Assembly (NCBI RefSeq): GCF_007556815.1 | Contig: NZ_CP041745.1 | Location: 186,001-250,000 of the forward strand | Length of the DNA stretch: 64,000 nt | From: Paraburkholderia megapolitana | GTDB taxonomy: Bacteria; Pseudomonadota; Gammaproteobacteria; Burkholderiales; Burkholderiaceae | Reading direction: 5' to 3' | Shown here: piece by piece, positions 54,941 through 61,900 of the stretch | Layout: every line of letters starts with the position of its first letter | Position numbering within the stretch: position 1 is the stretch's first letter | The notes under the pieces: generated by a model | Database searches by the model: none | Told to the model about the DNA's origin: nothing | Seen by the model: the letters and a program-made list of their open reading frames with translations, nothing else | Made by a program: the position numbers and the translations under genes

Positions 54941-55861
54941 TCAGGTTTGCTGCAGGAAGCGTGCGATGTGCCCGGAGATTGCTTCAGGCGCATCGTCGTG
55001 ACAGTAGTGCCCCACCCCAGCTAACCGATGTATCTCCGCCTGCGGAAACACCCCGCTAAACAATGGAAGAAAGTGCTCCGCATGCAACGTGCGATCGGCC
55101 ATCCCCCAGATCGCGAGTGCGGGCCTCGATTGAATTGCACGTAGAGCTGCCGCATCTGGTACCTCGAAACGGTGTGCGCCGATCGCAAAGCCCTTGGCCC
55201 AGCCGATCGCACCCGCGCAGTCGGCGGGTGTAGCGAAACGGGAACCGTAAGCGCGCAACCAGGTGTCGTTGATCAGCGCGTGGTTCTCGAAGCCGTTAAT
55301 TTTTAGCGTACTCAGAATGTTGAAGCCGAGTTCGCCGAGTACCGCTTCGAGACGTCCTTCAGGCTCCGCTTTCAAGATCCAGCTAAACCATGGCGAGATC
55401 TCGGCATTCGCGGTCAGGCGGTCGATCAGCGTGGCTTGCCCAAATGGCGTGGGTCCGTTGGTGCTGATGATGCGTTGGATACGGTCCGGATGCCGCGCTG
55501 CGAGACCCATCCCCACCGCTCCACCGAAGTCGTGCAGGACCAGCGTGATCGCGCGCAGGTCCAGTGCCAGCACGAAACGCTCGAGATTATCGATGTGGTC
55601 CCGCAGCCAGTAGGTGCGGTCTTGCGGCGTCTCGCTCTTGCCGAATCCCATGTGATCGGGTGCGATGACGCGATAGCTGCCCTTGAGCGTCGCAATCAGG
55701 TCCCGGTACAGATAACCCCATGTCGGTTCGCCGTGCAGACACAGGACGACCTGGCCGTCGGTGGGACCTTCGTCGACGTAATACATGTGGAAACCAGGCG
55801 CGTCGGTAAAGCGCGGCGCGTACGGAAACGTGCCGTCAAACGTATCGTTGGATTGCGTCAT
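54941..55861 (-). CDS. Alpha/beta hydrolase, haloalkane dehalogenase-like
   Basis: Hydrolase of about 306 aa closest in motifs to DhlA-type haloalkane dehalogenases. The oxyanion/halide motif CLHGEPTWGYLYRD is at residues 41-54, nucleophile Asp111 in LVLHDFGGAVGMG and the catalytic His in AGVGHYCHDDAP. The residue after the nucleophile, Trp in characterised haloalkane dehalogenases (halide ligand), is Phe112 here, so dehalogenase activity is uncertain. MTQSNDTFDG is preferred as start because AAGGG stands upstream; an ATG 18 codons earlier would leave almost no leader after the predicted promoter. Confidence 0.85.
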   Translation of the reverse strand: MTQSNDTFDGTFPYAPRFTDAPGFHMYYVDEGPTDGQVVLCLHGEPTWGYLYRDLIATLKGSYRVIAPDHMGFGKSETPQDRTYWLRDHIDNLERFVLALDLRAITLVLHDFGGAVGMGLAARHPDRIQRIISTNGPTPFGQATLIDRLTANAEISPWFSWILKAEPEGRLEAVLGELGFNILSTLKINGFENHALINDTWLRAYGSRFATPADCAGAIGWAKGFAIGAHRFEVPDAAALRAIQSRPALAIWGMADRTLHAEHFLPLFSGVFPQAEIHRLAGVGHYCHDDAPEAISGHIARFLQQT

Positions 55862-55916
55862 GAAATGACCCTTCTCGAAGAAGCGGCTAAGTCCAGCCAG
55901 TGATACATGTTGCATG

Positions 55917-55925
55917 TTGCAACTA
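55917..55925. promoter_or_regulatory. TTGCAACTA repeat near the predicted start of transcription
   Basis: Direct repeat of the nine-mer at 55955-55963. The two copies flank the promoter of the dehalogenase-like gene, one over -35 and one near +1, a layout typical of repressor operators. Confidence 0.4.
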
Positions 55926-55931
55926 GTGCGT

Positions 55932-55960
55932 TTTATAGCAGAGTGAGTTTTATATTGCAA
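55932..55960 (-). promoter_or_regulatory. Sigma70-type promoter of the dehalogenase-like gene
   Basis: On the minus strand TTGCAA (55955-55960), 17 bp, TATAAA (55932-55937). Spacing is ideal and both boxes are close to consensus, which is unusual in this GC-rich sequence. Confidence 0.65.
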
Positions 55961-56129
55961 CTACACATCGTGACGACGGCGCAGCGATGGCGTGACGAAG
56001 GTAACGCCCACCTTCCAGGACAAAAGTCGACAAAACGGGACAGTGAAACTGCGAGCCCTCGCTACAATTTTTCTGCACTCTTGCATTCCAGATTCACACC
56101 GACAAACCCGCTAGAACAAAGGATCTGTC

Positions 56130-57011
56130 ATGTACGGAAAATCGCTGTGTTCATTCGCATTGGTTCTTATGCTCGCCGCATGTGGAGGGGGCTCGGGTTC
56201 GGACTCCTTGAGCGCATCTGCGAAGGCGCTCAAAGAGTCCGCGCAGCAGAGCGCCAGCTGGAAGCCACTGGTTCCGGGCACGAGCTGGCAATGGCAGCTC
56301 GACGGCAATACGATCAATGAGACCATCCTCGATGGCGTCAAGAATCCTCGCAAGATGTACGACGTCGACATGGAGCAAACCGATGCGCAGACGATCGCGC
56401 GTCTGAAGGCAAAGGGTATTTATGTCGTCTGCTATATGGAGGTAGGTGGCTGGGAAAAGTATCGTAACGATGCGGGCCAGTTTCCCCCAGGCGTGCTCGG
56501 TAATCCGGTCGACGGCTACGAAGATACGGAACGCTGGCTCGATATCCGGCAGACCGCGATCCTCATGCCGATCATGCTGGCACGTCTCGATCGCGCGAAG
56601 GCCAAGGGTTGCGACGGCGTGGAACCCGATCTGGACGACTCGTACGCCGAGGACACGAGTTTCCCGATCACACTCGAAGATCAACTCAACTACAACACGG
56701 CACTGATCAACGCCGCGCACGATCGCGGCATGTCGATGGGATTGAAGAACGGGCCGAACATCGCGACCGCGATGGCGAAAGTCGCCGACTGGGCGCTCAA
56801 CGAGCAGTGCAATCATGACCATGTATGCGGCGGCTATGCGAGCTTCATCGCGCTGAACAAGGCCGTGTTCAACGTCGAGTACACACGGCCGGATCACATG
56901 AAACTGGCCGACTTCTGTCCTGCGGATAACAAGGCCAATTTCGACGGCATCCTGAAGTTGTCGAGCGATACGCTTGCGGCTTTACCGCGCTCGGCGTGCC
57001 GGTTCGAGTAA
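56130..57011 (+). CDS. GH114-type endo-alpha-1,4-polygalactosaminidase lipoprotein
   Basis: Lipoprotein of 293 aa. The signal peptide ends in lipobox LAAC followed by GGGSGSDS, so it is probably anchored in the outer membrane. The GH114-type TIM-barrel domain begins SWKPLVPGTSWQWQLDG and contains VVCYMEVGGWEKYRND, GVEPDLDDSYAED (candidate catalytic acids) and MGLKNGPNIATAMAKVAD, typical of TM1410/GH114 proteins. Members cleave poly-alpha-1,4-galactosamine and related polymers such as Pel-type exopolysaccharide (family knowledge). No exopolysaccharide cluster is visible nearby. Confidence 0.9.
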   Translation: MYGKSLCSFALVLMLAACGGGSGSDSLSASAKALKESAQQSASWKPLVPGTSWQWQLDGNTINETILDGVKNPRKMYDVDMEQTDAQTIARLKAKGIYVVCYMEVGGWEKYRNDAGQFPPGVLGNPVDGYEDTERWLDIRQTAILMPIMLARLDRAKAKGCDGVEPDLDDSYAEDTSFPITLEDQLNYNTALINAAHDRGMSMGLKNGPNIATAMAKVADWALNEQCNHDHVCGGYASFIALNKAVFNVEYTRPDHMKLADFCPADNKANFDGILKLSSDTLAALPRSACRFE

Positions 57012-57125
57012 GCGCGTGAGTCACCGGGGCCGCGCGGGCCCCGGTTCAACTATCGGGATTCGACTCAACTCACATGCACGTCACTGGTAAGATCGCTGAT
57101 TGCCTACGACAGCAGCGAGCTTCCT

Positions 57126-58145
57126 ATGAGTTACCAGAATCGTCAGTGGTTTTACGTCAAACGCCCCGAAGGACGTGTCGGCGACGAGCATTACGAGTTA
57201 CGCGAAAGCGAGATCGACGCCAGTTTGTCGTCGAACGAAGTGTTGATCCGCGCGCGCATTGTCAGCGTGGACCCGTACATCCGGATTCAGCAGCACGAGC
57301 GCAATACCTACGATGTGCCGCATCCGCTTGGCATCGTGCAACGTGCGGGCGTGGTCGGCGAAGTGGTCGCGTCGGCTAGCCCGCTTTTCAAGCAAGGCGA
57401 CTGGGTGTCGGCGTATAGCGGCTGGCAGTTGTACGCTCGGTGTCATCACAGCGAGCTAACCCGCCTGAATCCCGACGAAGCGCCGGTTTCGACCGCGCTC
57501 GGCGTGCTCGGCATGCCCGGACGGACTGCGTGGTTCGGTTTGATGGAAGCGGGCAAGCCGCGTCCCGGCGACACACTGGTCGTGTCCGGTGCGGCGGGCG
57601 CGGTCGGTTCGCTGGTCGCGCAGTTCGGCAAGCGAGCCGGCTGCAAGGTGATCGGCATTGCCGGTGGTGCGCAGAAGTGCGCGTTTCTGACCGACACGTT
57701 GAAGCTCGACGGTGCAGTCGATTACCGCGCGCATCCGACACTCGAAGGTTTGCAGTCGGCCTTGCAAGCCGCTACCGGCGGCGTCGACGTCTACTTCGAC
57801 AATGTCGGCGGCATGATCACCGACGCAGTGATTCCACTCATCAAGCGTCGCGCGCGGATCGTGATCTGCGGCGCGATCGCGCAATACGACGGCGGTCTCG
57901 ACACGCCGGATCTCGCACCGCGATTCCTGCAGCACATGCTGTTTCAACGCGCGACGATCCAGGGCATTCTGGCGCGCGACTTCACGCACCGGATGGATGA
58001 AATGCTGCAGACCGTCGCGCCGTGGGTGAAGAACGGCGAGATCGTTTATCAGGAAACGTATGTCGACGGTTTTGATGCGTTGCCGAACGCGCTGAACAGC
58101 CTGTTCGAAGGGAAGAACCTAGGGAAGCTGCTGGTCAGGGTGTGA
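57126..58145 (+). CDS. NADP-dependent oxidoreductase, CurA/YncB type (MDR family)
   Basis: Zinc-independent medium-chain reductase of 339 aa. The N-terminal domain has NRQWFYVKRPEGRVGDEHYE and VDPYIRIQQHERNTYDVPHP. The NADPH-binding motif is VSGAAGAVGSLVAQFGKRAG (about residues 155-174), followed by VYFDNVGGMITDAVI and AIAQYD, as in CurA, leukotriene B4 dehydrogenase and YncB. These enzymes reduce alpha,beta-unsaturated ketones or aldehydes, including curcumin. It is a single gene. Confidence 0.93.
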   Translation: MSYQNRQWFYVKRPEGRVGDEHYELRESEIDASLSSNEVLIRARIVSVDPYIRIQQHERNTYDVPHPLGIVQRAGVVGEVVASASPLFKQGDWVSAYSGWQLYARCHHSELTRLNPDEAPVSTALGVLGMPGRTAWFGLMEAGKPRPGDTLVVSGAAGAVGSLVAQFGKRAGCKVIGIAGGAQKCAFLTDTLKLDGAVDYRAHPTLEGLQSALQAATGGVDVYFDNVGGMITDAVIPLIKRRARIVICGAIAQYDGGLDTPDLAPRFLQHMLFQRATIQGILARDFTHRMDEMLQTVAPWVKNGEIVYQETYVDGFDALPNALNSLFEGKNLGKLLVRV

Positions 58146-58309
58146 CCGGGAGCGCACGACCTGCGACCCCATCGCGCCCCGTTTGATTGGCGTCCTCCTG
58201 AAAACACCCCACTGGCACCAAAAATATAAATCGCGACAGTAACGCCAGAAGCGCCCAGACTGCGCGATAGGGCTGTCGCTTTCGCGACCGGCAATTCAGG
58301 AGAATCACA

Positions 58310-58450
58310 TTGGCAAAGAGCGCGACGCGCGGAAATCGCGAGGCTAAGAAGCCTAAACAACCCAAGAAGGCGATCTCTCCTGTGGTGGCCGTGTCCCCGG
58401 CAACCACAGGGAAAGGCGCTGCAACCAGCGCACCGGCCAGGAAGAAATAG
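58310..58450 (+). CDS. Small basic 46-aa protein
   Basis: A short gene starting at TTG with CAGGAG eight bases upstream and closed by a terminator directly at its stop codon, so the unit looks complete. The product (MAKSATRGNREAKKPKQPKK at its start, ending TSAPARKK) is rich in Lys, Arg, Pro and Ala and has no signal peptide or fold signal; it may be a disordered nucleic-acid-binding protein. Similar small basic proteins are, as far as I recall, widespread in Burkholderia without a known function. Confidence 0.7.
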   Translation: MAKSATRGNREAKKPKQPKKAISPVVAVSPATTGKGAATSAPARKK

Positions 58451-58483
58451 CAGAAATTGGGCACAGATCCGTGCCCTTTCTGC
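58450..58483 (+). terminator. Terminator of the 46-aa protein gene
   Basis: Hairpin GCAGAAA-TT-GGGCAC-AGATCC-GTGCCC-TTTCTGC, beginning at the last base of the stop codon. The right arm includes the TTT tract. Confidence 0.8.
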
Positions 58484-58887
58484 GCTATCCCATCTCCGGA
58501 TGTTTCGCTGGAAACCGCATTGACAGGGACAGGGCTACACCAGTGCCCTTGCCTCTCCTTGTTGCAGCATCGGGCCGATCAAGACTGATCCGCCGTTTTC
58601 GTACACCGCCTGACGACCGCTAACAGTTAGCGCGTGATGGTGTACCGACACCCTCCGCTATCCACATCGTCCCAGCGCGATGTTTCGATGCACTGGCGAT
58701 CCGCAACTGCGTCAGCGGCTGCATCGCGTCATGGCTGAACACGCCGGCAGAAGCCGTGCGTGCCTGCTCTCTTGTCCTGACAGAGTTGCGTGATACCTCC
58801 GCATTCGTCGGACCCACCCCAGCCCGCGGGCGCCCACTTACGCGACACACCACACGTAAGCCGGCCGCTGCGAAGGAAGAACCGATC
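58484..58887. other. Intergenic region upstream of the glucan synthase gene
   Basis: About 400 bases with no supported gene. It should contain the promoter of the glucan synthase gene. No convincing promoter boxes, operators or hairpins were seen. Confidence 0.3.
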
Positions 58888-58992
58888 ATGTCCGACTCCA
58901 ATGAACAGTACGGCGAGTACAGCGGCGCCGTGACGACGCCCGACGTGTTCAATCCGCCGCTAGCGCGAACGTCGCAACAAAGGCGTCTGTGA
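58888..58992 (+). CDS. 34-aa leader ORF or displaced N-terminus of the glucan synthase
   Basis: ATG with GGAAGAA upstream; product begins MSDSNEQYGEYSGAVTTPDV and stops in CTGTGA, overlapping the GTG start of the next frame (GTGA overlap). Two readings are possible. It may be a short coupled leader peptide. Or it is the true N-terminus of the glucan synthase, separated by one missing base between about 58905 and 58985: the downstream frame reads ANVATKASVNALLRYV, a natural continuation. The second reading would fit the single-base deletions in ytfT and ytfQ. Confidence 0.45.
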   Translation: MSDSNEQYGEYSGAVTTPDVFNPPLARTSQQRRL

Positions 58993-61900
58993 ACGCGCTG
59001 CTGCGTTACGTCACGCGGCGTCGCTTTGTGTTGCCGCCGTGGACCGACACCGCACCGGTGCGAGAGGAACTGTTCGGCGTCGAGCGGCTCGAGCAACACG
59101 CGCAGAGTCTCGCTGCCGCGCAACCCGTGACGAAGAACCCTCCCGTCGTGCTGTCGCTGCACACGCGGCTTAACGACAACAGCGCCGTCCTGCTCGCGGC
59201 CTACCGCGCAAGCGCCGCAGAACTCGAGAGCGGCCGCGGCGTCGTGCCCGCCGCCGAATGGCTGCTCGACAACTATCACCTCGTCGAGGAACAGATCCGC
59301 GAAATCCGCGACGACCTGCCGCACGGTTACTACCGGCAGTTGCCCAAGCTCGCCGCCGGCCCGTTCGCCGGCTATCCACGCGTGTTCGGCCTCGCGTGGG
59401 CCTTCGTCGCCCATACCGACAGCCATCTGGATCCGCAGATCCTGCGGCGTTTCATCGACGCGTATCAACGGGTCCAGCCGCTGACGATCGGTGAGTTGTG
59501 GGCCGTTGCGATCACATTGCGCATCGTCCTGATCGAAAACCTGCGTCGTCTGACCGATCAGATTACGGTTGGTCGCAGCGCACGCGCGGACGCTGACGCG
59601 CTTACCGATCGTCTGCTCGAATCGGGCAGCGCGCGCTCGGCGCTCGAAGCGGACATTTCCACGCGTTCGTCTGGCCTGCTCTCGGAACTGTTCGCCGCGC
59701 AACTCGCTAAACGGTTGCGCGACCAGGATCCGCGAACCACTCCCGCGCTCGGTTGGCTGGAAGAGCGGCTCAGGCTCCAGGGCGCCAGCGTCGATGAAGT
59801 CGTGCGGCACGCGCAGCAGCGTCAGGGCGCGTCGAACGTCACCGTGCGCAATGTGATTACCAGCATGCGGTTGATTTCCGACATCGACTGGGCGGACCTG
59901 CTCGAGAGCGTGAGTCTGGTCGACGCCCGCTTGCGTGCCGGCAGTGCCTTCGGTGCGATGGATTTTCCGACCCGCAATCTGTATCGCAGCGCGATCGAAC
60001 AACTGGCGCGTGGTTCACGCCTCACCGAACTCGAAGTCGCCGATCTTGCGCTGCACTCAGCGCAAGCGGCCGCCGGCGCAACAGACGATGCCGTGCATAC
60101 GGAGCGAGCCAGCGATCCCGGCTACCACCTGATCGCCGAGGGCCGTGGCGCGCTCGAACAGGCGATCGGGTTCCGTCCGACGCCACGTTTGCGTATCACG
60201 CGATTCAATGTCCGCCTTGGCGCCGGCGGTTATGTCGGCGAGATTCTCACGCTCGCCACGACCTTGCTGGCGCTGGTGTTGTGGGGGCTCGGCTCGGTTG
60301 CACCGCGAGGTCTCCATGTCGATGTGTTTTTGCTGTTTGCCCTGTGCGGATTTCTGCCTGCCACTGAGATCGCGACTGCGCTGATCAACCGCACGATCAC
60401 GTGGAGTTTTGGCGCGATCACGTTGCCAGGTCTTGAACTGGCAGCAGGCGTGCCGTCGTCGCTGCGCACGCTGGTCGCAGTGCCGACGCTGCTGACGAGC
60501 GAAGCCGACCTGCGTGAGCAGATCGAGCGCCTGGAGGTGCATCATCTCGCCGGTGCGGGCGGGGACCTGTCGTTTGCGTTGCTGGCAGACGGCCTCGATG
60601 CGGATCAGGAAGAGGTAGCCGGCGACGCACATCTGCTGGCCGTCGCTGCCGACGCGATCGACGCATTGAACCGCCGTTACGAGCCAGGCCCGAACGGCGC
60701 GCGTTTTCTGCTGCTACACCGTCGCCGCGTCTTCAACGCGAGCGAGAACACATGGATGGGCTGGGAGCGCAAGCGCGGCAAACTGCACGAACTGAATCGT
60801 TTGCTGCGTGGTGCAACCGATACAACCTTCCAGCCGATCGCCGGTCGAGCACCGCAGGTGCCGTCGGGCGTGCGTTATGTGATCACGCTCGACGCCGATA
60901 CGCGTCTGCCACGAGACGCGGCATTGCGCCTGATCGGCAAGATGGCCCATCCGCTGAACCGGCCGAAATTCAGTGAGGCCGAACAACGTGTGGTCGATGG
61001 ATACGCGATTCTCCAGCCGCGTGTTACGCCATCGCTGCCGGTCGGGCAGGAAGGTTCGCTGTATCAGCGCGTCTTCTCCGGCCCGGGCGGGATGGACCCG
61101 TACGCGGCAGCCGTGTCCGACGTTTATCAGGATCTGTTCGGTGAAGGTTCGTTCACCGGCAAGGGCATCTACGATGTCGACGCATTCGAAGCCGCTTTGC
61201 GTGACCGCGTTCCAGAGAACGCGCTGCTTAGTCACGATCTGTTCGAAGGCGTTTTTGCGCGCGCCGGCCTCGCATCGGATGTCGAGGTAGTCGAGGAAGT
61301 GCCGTCGCGTTATGACGTGACCACCAAGCGGCAGCATCGCTGGACGCGTGGCGACTGGCAGTTGTTGCCATGGATCGTCGGGCATCGCGGTCGGGACCGG
61401 CATGCCATGCCGACGATCGGTCGCCTGAAAATGCTCGACAATTTGCGTCGTTCGTTACTCGCGCCGTCGATGATCGCCGCGCTCGCACTGTGCTGGCTGA
61501 TGCCGGTTCGCGCCGCGATGATGGGCGCGCTGCTGGTGCTAGGCGCGCTGGCGATTCCCGCCTTCCTGCCGACGCTCTTTGCGATCGTGCCGCGACGTAC
61601 CGGCATCCGTCTGGGCAATCACGTTCGCGTGCTGGCCGCCGATGTACGGCTTGCCACGTTGCAAACTTTTCTGTCGGTCGTGTTCCTCGCCGACCACGCG
61701 CGGCGCATGGGTGACGCGATCGTACGGACATTGACGCGGCTGTTCGTGACGCATCGCCGTCTGCTCGAATGGACGACGGCTGCGCAGTCGAGCGGCAGTC
61801 CGCGCCTCGATCTGCGTGGCTTTTATCGGCAGATGACGGCTGGCGTCGTGCTCGGGCTTGCGCTGTCGGCTGGGGCACTCGTGCTCGTGCCGTCGCATTG

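Noticed and set aside
58620..60002. 460-aa minus-strand open frame
   Set aside because: It is antisense to the 5' part of the glucan synthase gene, which has strong family motifs; the composition is Arg/Asp/Gln-rich like other antisense readings in this GC-rich DNA.
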